From CAYLUN01 sp964386865 (GTDB lineage: Bacteria > Verrucomicrobiota > Kiritimatiellia > RFP12 > UBA1067), in contig CAYLUN010000012.1 in assembly GCA_964386865.1 (NCBI GenBank), forward strand, positions 40,044-104,043: DNA of 64,000 nucleotides, read 5' to 3'. Both the position numbers and the translations under genes were made by a program. The notes under the pieces were generated by a model. It was given only the letters and a program-made list of their open reading frames with translations. It made no database searches and was not told the origin of the DNA. Of the stretch, positions 45,401 through 52,422 are shown piece after piece; position 1 is the first letter of the stretch, and the number at the start of each line of letters is the position of its first letter.

Positions 45401-46541
45401 TGTTCTGACCGTAAGAAGTCCGCTCCTGAACCTCACGAAAACCTTCATATCCCACAATCATATTCGTGTTGGAAATGTACCCGGACCGGCCGGGGAAGGT
45501 GTGACGGATGATCAGGCAGCGGCGGTTCAAGCCTTTGCTCATTGCGGAATCGGCAGTGCCGGACTCCCCTCCCCCCGTCGGCATATCCGAGCCGGGCATG
45601 GCCTCGGGCAGATCCGGCCCGCCATACGCGAGCGCGTCCCAGCCCGCCGGAGGCAACCCCGTTTCAGCAGCCCTCGCGGCCTCGAGCGTCGGGTAAACGC
45701 TGCGGCGTCCGGCACGCTCGACCGTCACGGGCACACCCTCCGACGGCTCGGCGGGCGAAACGATCCGCGCCGGCCAGGGCGAAAGCGCGAGGCGGGCGGG
45801 GCCCCCCGCCTCTCCTCCGGGCACGAGCACGCCGTTGACGTCGAGTCGCTGCGACCACCAGGACGACTTGGCCCCCAAGGGCACTGCGCCGTAGGTCTCG
45901 TCGCCGACCGTCACCGCATGACTCAGCGTGCTGGTGTCGCAAGTCTCGCCGTGCCCATCCCCGTGGTCGCAGATCCAATCCGCGTTCAAGGTGCCGGGGG
46001 CGTTGACGTGCCGCTCGAGCAGGTGGGCGACCGGCGCGGGCAGGCGCTCGGCAAGCCCGTCCGGCGCCGCGAGCACAAAGAGCGAGCCTGGCGCTGCGTC
46101 AAGGCGGCTGGCGAGCAGCCGCCGTCGCGCCTCGGCGAGGAAAACGCCTTGTTCCAGCAGCGCGTACTGCTGAGCTGGCGTAGCAGCGTCATAGCGCCCC
46201 ACCCACTCGGCGAATGCGCGGTGCTCCGGCGCGGCGTCTGCGGCGTGCCAATGCGCGATGCTCGCCGTGTCAGCGGCAGAAGGCTGTTGCGGGCAAGGCA
46301 CGCTGACGCTCCCCGCAATAGCGTGAAACTCCTTACTCAAACCGTCCACCGTAGGGCCATGAGTGGCGACGTCTCCTCTGGGCCGCTCAGACTCCGTCCC
46401 ACCTCTGAACGCGTCCAGGCTCCAGGCGAGCAGGAGCAGGCAACCGAGAGCAGCCGTCCACACCCAGCGCTTTCGCCGGCTCAGGCTCCGCACCCGCCCG
46501 ACACGTTGCAGCAGCGTCCTCCACACACACCTTAAGCCCAT
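39480..46541 (-). CDS. Giant surface protein: metzincin-like protease, PKD, three PA14 and PATR repeats
   Basis: 2353 residues; AGGAGG precedes the ATG. A basic start and a span (VWTAALGCLLLLAWSL) serve as signal or anchor. Residues about 340-560 form a zinc protease with HECGHNLRQLH (His497, Glu498, His501, His507) and a possible Met-turn YDYMAG (Met534). Then come a PKD domain (~690-785), a carboxypeptidase-regulatory-like domain (~790-865), three PA14 domains (~865-1005, 1007-1150, 1152-1295; LYVDGVLIIDQW, LWVGGTQVIDDW, VWIDDVPVIDAW), a cadherin-like domain (~1297-1390) and PATR beta-helix repeats to ~2230. The last 110 residues match the PATR protein at 37499. Likely a surface glycan-binding protease or adhesin. 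Confidence 0.85.
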   Translation of the reverse strand: MGLRCVWRTLLQRVGRVRSLSRRKRWVWTAALGCLLLLAWSLDAFRGGTESERPRGDVATHGPTVDGLSKEFHAIAGSVSVPCPQQPSAADTASIAHWHAADAAPEHRAFAEWVGRYDAATPAQQYALLEQGVFLAEARRRLLASRLDAAPGSLFVLAAPDGLAERLPAPVAHLLERHVNAPGTLNADWICDHGDGHGETCDTSTLSHAVTVGDETYGAVPLGAKSSWWSQRLDVNGVLVPGGEAGGPARLALSPWPARIVSPAEPSEGVPVTVERAGRRSVYPTLEAARAAETGLPPAGWDALAYGGPDLPEAMPGSDMPTGGGESGTADSAMSKGLNRRCLIIRHTFPGRSGYISNTNMIVGYEGFREVQERTSYGQNTYAPASTNLTAMNTWLLPPLAMPGTWSEYADNKRDIIGESYNLIRPLLLAAGQDFDDFSHFILAFDNPNLVTGNASGYATYGPWYPSYTGFPAGAHLGRAAVLVKEDGSWNRFILTHECGHNLRQLHAHKWETSDRSVIGPGSHSEYNDPYDYMAGANGGRGYNAAARLWLGYVPAADAPLLTAAGTTNVTVYALDENPASPQVRALRVKHAIDTTQSYWIEHRHSVDGATPSDEDKHSVFIRRGGSNGLEAWWVEWSAARLGANHLYAGHTFADRAADLCITPVAQVGTTNVPAISVVVTRGPVSDNHPPSFTLTASGTNVAKNASITLSAAGAVDPDGDALAYGWDFGDGKLSWNNSAVQAKSYGSVGDFVVQCRVSDMRGGETRKSVVIRVGSPTTRRLSGSVFVPEGPLAGMRVEAGGKVALTDSDGSFTLVGLTNATYTVTARDPVADAVAFGNLSVAVPGADVSGVAFFGEEEGAAQAGLKGQYYAGTAFNTLALTRRDTAVDFDWGEGSPGWPLPADGFSVRWTGRVLATRSGAHAFYLLADAGARLYVDGVLIIDQWSSAVEAEHVGWALLKAGRYHEIKVEAQHPEGPARVRLSWLQPGDSSPVAIPDTALWTGLNGVVAEYYSGTSLAPAQFKRSRIETAKIDYSFDSEGPAIPGLSRTSFSARWSARLKASASGTYTFHTDAGDGVRLWVGGTQVIDDWTTHDVTQRVGTVTLSSGQFYDLRLEYYQTGGTGTVKLSWTPPGGSKTVIPITAMTPADRADHLYAEFWDNPVLAGEPRLSRWDDDIDFTWTGAPDTGIPADGWSARWTGRIKSEAAGLYALQTLNDDGVRVWIDDVPVIDAWQSGNATWDGSATLASNTWYNLKVEYFDSTGSGLLRLRWKPAGSGSYVTVPSANLALWGGNSAPFVYPLSDRYVASGEPLSISAVGADAEGSPLAWTLGAGAPSGAAVDSASGLFTWTPSATQTGVCAVTVTASDGATPPLSGSAHFDVHVGAGLVWTGTTPRVSLPWSSAANWREGLTPGQQIGNLVTFFPGITLPSGTVTSRVDSVAGQPLNRLVLSGTGPASGTSALNLVGDMLRFGNFGSTTPLVTLAATNGNGLIYAVATPLSADEALAFDGNGTATFQFNGALTCPSGLVKRGTSTLILAGTNTLAYAEVQTGTLQVGRGSAAGDLGAGPVTNNALLRLHRGDSSTFANVLSGSGELRLGLASGGVIGAVTTLTGDNTFTGDIRIESGALRIPRTGVLGETSKQVLLGNGSSGKSRVIFAPEGGGMTIPASVSWKASNPDATYPGLLNESGDTRLEGSLTLTSGGGGTRAVVQAGHLTLAGPVAPDTSNRSLLLDGPADGTVSGPIRDQNAANTLSVEKYGSGTWTLSGSNTYSRGTSVNGGTLCVNGTLASLVSVSAGATLSGTGTLSTITLAGASNAPALLSPGVAGVGLISATGTVTFAAGSAYRWEISDWNGAPGQGFDHLSAGALAVTATATNPFTVFISPVSLTNVMTASRAFPILAASSALGALDPQAVRVDASAFTAAEGAWSLRVSDNMLELLYIAAAPEPPFKWTGETNSDWSVGANWTGGNVPGATNTPIFAAAVATNRHPTLSAPVTVAGLLFNNDSPGGVTLHVTKENRLTLASGGVVAVTAGVHTIDGPYVGTGASTTELSLSGSSTWRVEAGAVLTNSARLGGVSGKTVTKSGAGLLVIDSNNGGSGGYQTAWSIAAGALRFTQSGASGNSANAVTVSVGASIELANGAGLGSSGGTTLSGNGAEGRGALRVVSGISSLSGTGKIVLVADAAVGVDAGASLEVGKIVSESGGARLLTKVGGGTLTLAVTNLYSGSTVVSAGTLAVGCDLALRPGNALLLSGSRFDAGVASNALSTLTLTAGTTSTLAVNGGTCALSFTGLSGTGALTVTGRLGPRTLRFGANASALTSAQLASINNDGSEVCLTPLGYLIRKQRGALLQLR

Positions 46542-46549
46542 ACCACCTC

Positions 46550-46577
46550 CTGCCGATCAAGGAGTTCTGATCGGCAG
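46550..46577 (-). promoter_or_regulatory. 10-base perfect dyad over the leader and ribosome binding site of the giant gene
   Basis: CTGCCGATCA (46550-46559) and TGATCGGCAG (46568-46577) are perfect inverted arms with an 8-base loop. The gene-proximal arm touches the AGGAGG ribosome binding site (46546-46551 complement), and the distal arm reaches the -10 region (TATTCT, complement of 46576-46581). It could be a repressor operator, or an RNA hairpin that limits translation. Confidence 0.55.
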
Positions 46578-46611
46578 AATAGAGCGTAGGGCATAGGGTG
46601 CTGTCCGGTCT

Positions 46612-46629
46612 ATCGCACAAACGTGTGAA
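46612..46629 (-). promoter_or_regulatory. Operator-like half-site upstream of the giant protein gene
   Basis: In gene sense it reads TTCACACG-TT-TGTGCGAT, then AGACCGG. The gene-proximal half TTTGTGCGATAGACCGG is nearly identical to that at 39459; the distal half is degenerate. It lies about 70 bases before the start codon. Confidence 0.6.
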
Positions 46630-46634
46630 AGGTC

Positions 46635-48992
46635 CTATTCAACGCCCCACGCCCTGTTCGGCTCGTGACCGAGGGTCAGTTCCAACGTGCCGCCTTTGGC
46701 CAGCGCCTCGTGCGGGAAACGGAACCTGTTCCAGAGCTTGCCGTTCAGCGTGGCGGATTGTATGTAAACGTTCTTGGGCGCCTGGTTCTTGGCCCGGATC
46801 ACAAAGGTGCCGCCGGACGAATAGCCGGGCCGCAGATGAATGGTGACCGCGTCAAAGACCGGCGTGGTGATGTCGTAGCCCGGCTCGCTCGCACAGCCGC
46901 CGTCAAAGGCGAAGAGCCCCATCTGCATCAGCGCGCTCAGCGCGCCCATCTGGCCCTGGTCCTCATCGCCGTTGTACCCGGTATAGGGCGTCGCCTCGGC
47001 GAAGTTCGCCGCATGGACCTTGCGCACCCAGTACTGCGTCAGCCACGGTGCGCCCGCATGGCTGAACAGATGCGCCATGCCCGTGCTCGGCTGGTTCTCG
47101 TAGTCAACCCAGGCGGCCCCGTGCCTGCCGTGCTGCTCGATGAAACCGCGCGGCTCCGCCTTCTTGAAGCTCTCCTCCAGCCGCGCAACCAGCTTGTCGC
47201 GCCCGCCGAACAGCTCGGCCAGCCCGCCCGGGTCATGCGGCACGAAGAACGTGTAGATCGCCGACGTCCCTTCGACAAAGCCCTTTGCCGCAAAGCCCTG
47301 GGTCACCGGCGAGAAGGGTTCGTACCACCCGCCTTTGAGCGTGCGCGGCCTCATCCAGCCGACCGACGCGTCCCACAGGTTGCGGTAGTTCTGCGACCGC
47401 TTGGCGAAGTAGTCCGAATCTTCGGTCTTGCCCAGCGAGCGGGCGAACTGCGCCAGGCACCAGTCCTGATACGCGTACTCCAGCGTCATGGCCGCACCCT
47501 GCCGGTGCATGCCTTTGCCTGGGATGTCCTCTGGAACATAGCCGCGGCTGACGTAGTACGTCATGCCTCCGCCGGTCGCGCTGCCGAATTCATAGCCCGC
47601 GTGATCCCGGATGCCGCCGGGGAAGGCGTTCTTGCGCAGCCCCTCGTAGGCCTTCTCCGCATCCCACGAGCGGATGCCCTTGTGGTAGGCCGAGACGAAT
47701 ACCGGCGTGGCCGGATCGCCGATCATGACAAACGTGTAGTTGCCGCCCGCAGGCCCGCGCGGGATCAGGCCGCCGTTGCGGTACATGTCCACCATGGTCT
47801 GGCAGAAGCCGTCGGTCACCTCGGGCCACGCCAAGGGCCAGAGGATGTTCAGCGACCAGTGCGAGCCCCACCACGCGTCGAAATTGTGGTGCGGAAAAAC
47901 CGTGCCGCCCTTGGCCGGCGTCACGAAACGCACGCGCGGCGCGTCGCCTGTGTTGTCGATGTACTGCCCGTCCACATCGCTCATGATCCGCCTGCCGAGC
48001 AGCGCATGCCACAGGTCGGTGTAAAACTTCGTCTTCTGCATGTCGCTGCCGCCCTCGACCTCGATGCGCGCAAGCCAGGCGTTCCAATCGTCAGCTGACT
48101 CGCGCACGACACGGTCGAAGTCCCAGTGCGGCAGCTCCGCATCCGCGTTGCGGCGCGCGCCCTCCAGGCCCGTATAGGAGAGAGCGATTTTCATTAACAC
48201 CGGGCCGTCTCCCGGAGCGAACTCGACAAACTGGCCCGCGTCCGGACCCTCCACCTTCTCGGGCGAACCGCGCACCGCCGCGCCGTCCTTCCACGCGCCA
48301 AACGCGGCGAAAGGCTGGCTGAAGCGCGCCGTGAAGTACACCGTCAACGGCTTGGGGCGACGCTGGGTCTTGCTCAACGTGAACCACCCCTCGACGCCCA
48401 GTCGGTCTGCCAGAGGCCGCGCCTCGGAAGCGATCATCGTGCAGTCCATGAGAGGCGAGGCCGTGTCGATCAGGATGCGCCGCGCCGCATTCGTCGGGAA
48501 GGTGTAGCGGTGGAAGCCCACCCGCGTGGTGGAGGTCAGTTCCGCCGTAATCCCGTAGCGAGCGAGCACCACTTTGTGATAGCCAGCCCGGATCACCTCG
48601 TCCTCATGCGAGAACGCCGACTGGTAGCCGACCATCCCTTTGGCGCCGGAGACCTCACCGGTCACCGGCATCACAGGCAGTCCCGCGAGCTGCCAGCCGT
48701 GGAGGTGGCTGAAGCAGCGAATGACCCGGCTGGTATAGAGGTACCCCGCGCCCCAGTCGCCCTTCGTATCCGTATCGGGGCTCAGGTTCACCAGCCCGAA
48801 GGGCCGGCAGGCCGAGGAGAAGTAGATCCAACGCGAGTGCTTGGTGTCGGTCTCGGGCTTCACCCACTCCACCGGCCTCCTTCCCTCGGCACGCGCCCAC
48901 ACCGATGCCATCAGGACAACGCCCAGCCACGCCGCTGTCATCTGTTTGACCGTCACGTTACGCCCTCCCATTCTCGCTTCACTCGCCTTCAC
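46635..48992 (-). CDS. Secreted GH92 alpha-mannosidase
   Basis: 785 residues from a GTG that overlaps the preceding stop by 4 bases (GTGA). ATGs at residues 8 and 18 are alternatives, and the signal peptide (TAAWLGVVLMASVWARA) lies after them. It fits the GH92 family: an N-terminal beta-sandwich (TDTKHSRWIYFSSACRPFG), then the (alpha/alpha)6 barrel with FDAWWGSHWSLNILWPL, GYEFGSATGGGMTYYVSRG and the family motif YNGDEDQGQMGALSALMQMG near residue 670. These are calcium-dependent exo-alpha-mannosidases. It is coupled to the mannose-6-phosphate-isomerase-like gene, a fitting pair: mannose release outside and its entry into glycolysis inside. Confidence 0.9.
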   Translation of the reverse strand: MKASEARMGGRNVTVKQMTAAWLGVVLMASVWARAEGRRPVEWVKPETDTKHSRWIYFSSACRPFGLVNLSPDTDTKGDWGAGYLYTSRVIRCFSHLHGWQLAGLPVMPVTGEVSGAKGMVGYQSAFSHEDEVIRAGYHKVVLARYGITAELTSTTRVGFHRYTFPTNAARRILIDTASPLMDCTMIASEARPLADRLGVEGWFTLSKTQRRPKPLTVYFTARFSQPFAAFGAWKDGAAVRGSPEKVEGPDAGQFVEFAPGDGPVLMKIALSYTGLEGARRNADAELPHWDFDRVVRESADDWNAWLARIEVEGGSDMQKTKFYTDLWHALLGRRIMSDVDGQYIDNTGDAPRVRFVTPAKGGTVFPHHNFDAWWGSHWSLNILWPLAWPEVTDGFCQTMVDMYRNGGLIPRGPAGGNYTFVMIGDPATPVFVSAYHKGIRSWDAEKAYEGLRKNAFPGGIRDHAGYEFGSATGGGMTYYVSRGYVPEDIPGKGMHRQGAAMTLEYAYQDWCLAQFARSLGKTEDSDYFAKRSQNYRNLWDASVGWMRPRTLKGGWYEPFSPVTQGFAAKGFVEGTSAIYTFFVPHDPGGLAELFGGRDKLVARLEESFKKAEPRGFIEQHGRHGAAWVDYENQPSTGMAHLFSHAGAPWLTQYWVRKVHAANFAEATPYTGYNGDEDQGQMGALSALMQMGLFAFDGGCASEPGYDITTPVFDAVTIHLRPGYSSGGTFVIRAKNQAPKNVYIQSATLNGKLWNRFRFPHEALAKGGTLELTLGHEPNRAWGVE

Positions 48993-50725
48993 CCTCTCAC
49001 GTAAGCCTTGATCGTCCCGCAGCGCGAACCTTCGCCTGGGCCGTGCGGGCGCAGCGTGTAGAACCCCACGGATGCGGGGATGATGAACGTTTCGGCGTAG
49101 TGAACGACGAAGGGAGCGAAGGCGCCGTCCGGACTCTCAACGACCGCCTCGCGCCCTTCCACCAGATTCAACACGTTGACCCCGCCGTTCGTGTTATGCG
49201 TGACCGCCTTGGTGAACCAGTGCCGCCGAGTTTCGATGAACTCCTGCTCGTGCAGCCCCGTGCGCTCCTCGACCCAGCCATCGCCTTCCGCCACTCGCGT
49301 CACCTGGTTCAGCAGATTCGCCTTAACCCAAGACACACTACGGTCCCATTGGATCACGTTCTTGCCATGACCGATATTGATCGGACGCGGCTTGCCGTCC
49401 AGCCCCAGCCGGCCCCAGTCCCACAATTTGAAGGTGAAAATGTAGGGTGTGGCGCTGATTTCCAGCACCATGCTGTTCCGGCCGGAACAGTGAACCGTTC
49501 CCGCCGGAATCAGCACATGGTCGTGCTTCTTAACCGGATACACGCCAACGTGCTTTGCCGCGTCGAACGTCCCGGTGATCTGCGACGCCTCGAGTTCGGC
49601 GATCACCCGTTCAGGTTCGATGTCCTCCCTCAAGCCCAAATACACATGCGCGTCGTCGCGGGTGTCGAGCATGTAGTAGCTCTCGTCCTGCGTATAGTGC
49701 ATGCCGAAGGCCTGCTGGATGTATTCGGTCAGAGGATGCACCTGCAGGCTCAAGTTGCCGCCTCCCATCGTATCGAGGAAGTCGAAGCGGATCGGGAACT
49801 CGTCGCCGAAGCGCCCGTACACCGCAGCACCCAGCAACGCCAAGGGCTGATGGAACACCACGTTGACCGACGGAAGCTCGAAGACCGCGTTGCTGAACTT
49901 CAGGAGCAGGCTGTTCTCCTCCGGCACACAGTCGAAACACCAGCCGAAATTCGGCACGGACCGATCCAGGTCGCACACCTCCCGCATCCAGATCCCGCCC
50001 CAGGGCGCAGGGTCAAAGAAAGGCACCACGCGGAAAGGGCGGCGCGCCGCGGCTTCGAGCGCGGCGCGCACCGCCTGGCCCGTCGCCAGTTTGGGCTCAG
50101 CGGCCAACGTCGTGTCGAGCACATAGTCCCAGCGCCGAAGCAGCCGGCGCTTCAGGCGGTCGCACACGCGCCAGTCCACGAAATAGGCGCGCTTGTAGAG
50201 CAGCGCGGCGGACAGTTGCTCGTTTCGCGCGCCGAGATTGCCGACCTCATGCCTGCGGAACCGCTGCTGGATTTCCCAGCGCGGCATGTCCGCATACACC
50301 AGCAGACCGTCCTCCGCGACCAGCGACGCACCCGGCCCGTAAACAAGAAGCAGTCCTTTCTCGCTTCTGAATTCTGAATTCTGAATTCTGAATTCCGCAA
50401 TTTTCTTGGCATCAAAGAAGTCGGTCATACTCAGCCGCGTCAGGTAACCGAACACGGGGTCCTCCGTCACGTCCGGGCAGACCAGCCGGGCAATATCGCC
50501 TTCCGGCTTCAGGCAGTCGGCCGTGTTGATGACCCGCTCCGGCTGGAGCCCGTCCACCAAGGCAGGCAGCAGTTCCGCATCGCGCACACCCGGATAGCAT
50601 TCGACGACGACGACCCTCGCCTGTCGCGCCCGAAGGGTTTTCACGACTTCCGGCCAACCGACGTCGCAGGTGCCCTCCGCGCCGACCTGCGGGAACTTAT
50701 CATAGTTCGTTTTTGGTTGCTCCAT
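48989..50725 (-). CDS. Fused P-loop-kinase-like and class I mannose-6-phosphate-isomerase-like protein
   Basis: 578 residues from ATG 50725 (MEQPKTNYDKFPQ), no signal peptide. Residues about 1-240 resemble a nucleoside/sugar kinase-like fold (VVVVECYPGVRDAELL, LLLVYGPGASLV, KRAYFVDWRVCDRLKRRLL) but lack a clear Walker A. Residues about 250-578 form a class I phosphomannose isomerase-type cupin: zinc ligands in LQVHPLTEYIQ and in IPAGTVHCSGRNSMVLEIS, and an EESYYMLD-like stretch. It would interconvert a ketose and an aldose phosphate in the cytoplasm. A heptamer tandem repeat lies inside the kinase-like part, coding EFRIQNSEFR. First gene of the unit with GH92, preceded by the operator at 50787. 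Confidence 0.8.
   Translation of the reverse strand: MEQPKTNYDKFPQVGAEGTCDVGWPEVVKTLRARQARVVVVECYPGVRDAELLPALVDGLQPERVINTADCLKPEGDIARLVCPDVTEDPVFGYLTRLSMTDFFDAKKIAEFRIQNSEFRSEKGLLLVYGPGASLVAEDGLLVYADMPRWEIQQRFRRHEVGNLGARNEQLSAALLYKRAYFVDWRVCDRLKRRLLRRWDYVLDTTLAAEPKLATGQAVRAALEAAARRPFRVVPFFDPAPWGGIWMREVCDLDRSVPNFGWCFDCVPEENSLLLKFSNAVFELPSVNVVFHQPLALLGAAVYGRFGDEFPIRFDFLDTMGGGNLSLQVHPLTEYIQQAFGMHYTQDESYYMLDTRDDAHVYLGLREDIEPERVIAELEASQITGTFDAAKHVGVYPVKKHDHVLIPAGTVHCSGRNSMVLEISATPYIFTFKLWDWGRLGLDGKPRPINIGHGKNVIQWDRSVSWVKANLLNQVTRVAEGDGWVEERTGLHEQEFIETRRHWFTKAVTHNTNGGVNVLNLVEGREAVVESPDGAFAPFVVHYAETFIIPASVGFYTLRPHGPGEGSRCGTIKAYVRG
50365..50395. repeat. TTCTGAA heptamer, 4.4 copies, inside a coding sequence
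   Basis: Four full TTCTGAA units run from 50365 to 50392, then TTC. On the coding strand it reads as GAATTCA units, giving the residues EFRIQNSEFR. Because the unit is 7 bases, one copy gained or lost would shift the frame of the isomerase gene. Confidence 0.9.
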
Positions 50726-50749
50726 CTTACGCGCTTCCCATATTGTGTG

Positions 50750-50804
50750 ATGACGACAGTATAGAGCATTAGGGCTTATACCGTCCATCGCACGAACGAG
50801 AGAA
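50750..50804 (-). promoter_or_regulatory. Operator-like site and promoter of the isomerase-GH92 unit
   Basis: The operator (50787-50804) reads in gene sense TTCTCTCG-TT-CGTGCGAT, followed by a TGGACG -35-like hexamer, an 18-base spacer and TATACT as -10. The gene-proximal half TTCGTGCGATGGAC matches the sites at 39459 and 46612. It lies 61 bases before the start. The rest of the gap 50805-51042 shows no gene; a minus-strand frame ending ENLFWRVLGMPTVVQRR near 50890 could be a gene remnant. Confidence 0.6.
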
Positions 50805-51042
50805 ACGAGGCCGACGTGCAAAAACTCAACTCATCCGCGCTAGATTCGGTTGGACGAAACGGCGGCGCTCCCTAGTATAAGCTTCACTCAACGGCGTTGT
50901 ACGACCGTCGGCATACCCAGCACTCGCCAGAATAAGTTCTCGGCCTCGACGTGCTTAGCGTCCGCCCGCTACCCGGGCCGCCCGCGCAGCTGCGCCTCTT
51001 CATCAGGCTCTCGGCTGCTCCGGCCTACTGAGCCACCTTGTC

Positions 51043-52377
51043 TCACCCCAGCTTCCACGGCGCGCGCATGGGCGGGCGCTTCAGCAGCGCGTTGCCCTCC
51101 GCATCGTCGGGAAACACCTCCTTCACCGGATCCCAGCGCAGCTTCACGCCGCCGCGCTTGATGCAGGCGTGGGCGATATGGCAGAGCGAGGTGGTGCGCT
51201 GGCCAACCTCCGCGTCCTCGAGGGTTTGCGTGCGAGCTTTCACTGAGTCTAGGAAGTCGCGCTTTTCGCTCTTGAGGGGGAAGCGGAGCGCGTCGGGACC
51301 CAGCTCCGCCAGGAGAGCCGGATCGCTGGCGTTGAGCTGCTGGCTGCCTCCGAATTCCCGGCCGCTGTAGTTGACTTGAATCCAGCCCTTGTCGCCCTCG
51401 AAGCGCACGTGCGGCTCGCCCATCTGGTAGAACAGCTCGCAGCCGTTCTCAAACCGGTACCAGGCGTCAAATTTCTCCAGAACATTCCAGACCTTGCCCG
51501 CATGGAAGACGCCGGTGGCCTTCACCTCGACCGGCCCGGTGCGTTCGGTGCCGTTGCCCCACTGGGCGATATCGTTCAGGTGCGTGCCCCAGTTGGTGAT
51601 CATGCCGTCGCAGTAGTCGAGGTTGCGCATCCAGCCGGGCCGGGTCTTGAGGCTTCGGGGCGTGTGTACCCGCTTCTGGATGTAGGGCACTTCCGGTGCC
51701 GGCCCCAGCCACAGGTCATAGTCGAGATCGGCAGGCGGCGACGTCACGTCCTCGGCCTCGTTGGGGAAGACCTCCGTCGGCGAGCCGGTGCGCATGACGC
51801 GCACAGTGCCGATTCGGCCGTTGCGTACCAGCTCGGCCGCCTTATGCATCGCCTCCCGGGAGCGGAACTCGCTGTCCACGCGGAAAACGCGCTTATGCTT
51901 TTCGCAGAGGTTCGCCAGTAGACGGCCCTCGTCGACGTACCGGGTGATCGGTTTTTCGAGCGCTACGTCCTTGCCCGCCAAGACCGCCGCCACCGCCATG
52001 GGGGTGTGCCAATGGTCCGGTGTCGAGATCATCACTGCATCGATGTCCTTGTCAGCCAGCAGGTCGCGGAAGTCCTTGTAGGTTTTGCAGGCGCTAGGGA
52101 TCTTCGCCTTCTCGTAGCGCTCTTGGATCTTGAGGCGCCCTTGCTCCATGCGCCAAGCGTCGACGTCACAGACTGCCATGACGTGACAATCCTTCTCGCC
52201 GAGAAACTGGGTGAGATTCGGATTATAGGCCTGTCGGCCCATGCCGATCATGCCGATGTTGATGCGCTTCGAGGGCGCGTCTGCGCCGAAGATGCGGGAG
52301 GGCAGGATCAGCGGGGCGACGGTAAAGGCCGAGGCCTTCAGGAAGGTCCGGCGGGAAGCGTTGGAGTTGCTGCTCAT
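51043..52377 (-). CDS. Tat-exported Gfo/Idh/MocA oxidoreductase
   Basis: 444 residues. The Tat signal SRRTFLKAS and a hydrophobic core precede the NAD-binding Rossmann fold (INIGMIGMGRQAYNPNL) with the family EKP motif (VALEKPITRYVDEG) near residue 138. The C-terminal alpha/beta domain follows (NLDYCDGMITNWGTHLNDIA, EVKATGVFHAGKVWN). The family oxidises or isomerises sugars, often with tightly bound NAD, and some secreted members act as NAD-dependent glycosidases (GH109). It is a paralogue of the next gene upstream (52423) and shares its operon. Confidence 0.9.
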   Translation of the reverse strand: MSSNSNASRRTFLKASAFTVAPLILPSRIFGADAPSKRINIGMIGMGRQAYNPNLTQFLGEKDCHVMAVCDVDAWRMEQGRLKIQERYEKAKIPSACKTYKDFRDLLADKDIDAVMISTPDHWHTPMAVAAVLAGKDVALEKPITRYVDEGRLLANLCEKHKRVFRVDSEFRSREAMHKAAELVRNGRIGTVRVMRTGSPTEVFPNEAEDVTSPPADLDYDLWLGPAPEVPYIQKRVHTPRSLKTRPGWMRNLDYCDGMITNWGTHLNDIAQWGNGTERTGPVEVKATGVFHAGKVWNVLEKFDAWYRFENGCELFYQMGEPHVRFEGDKGWIQVNYSGREFGGSQQLNASDPALLAELGPDALRFPLKSEKRDFLDSVKARTQTLEDAEVGQRTTSLCHIAHACIKRGGVKLRWDPVKEVFPDDAEGNALLKRPPMRAPWKLG

Positions 52378-52422
52378 GGTATATCCTTTCGTATCGAGCT
52401 GGCGAATGATCCAGTCAGAGGG

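Noticed and set aside
45501..46535. 344-codon plus-strand frame opposite the giant protein start
   Set aside because: No start context and composition typical of antisense frames; the minus strand has a signal, a ribosome binding site and domains.
50822..51042. Small plus-strand gene of about 100 codons overlapping the Gfo/Idh 3' end
   Set aside because: Its composition is Arg/Ser-rich shadow sequence and most of it overlaps the supported gene on the other strand; a possible minus-strand remnant here is too short to call.
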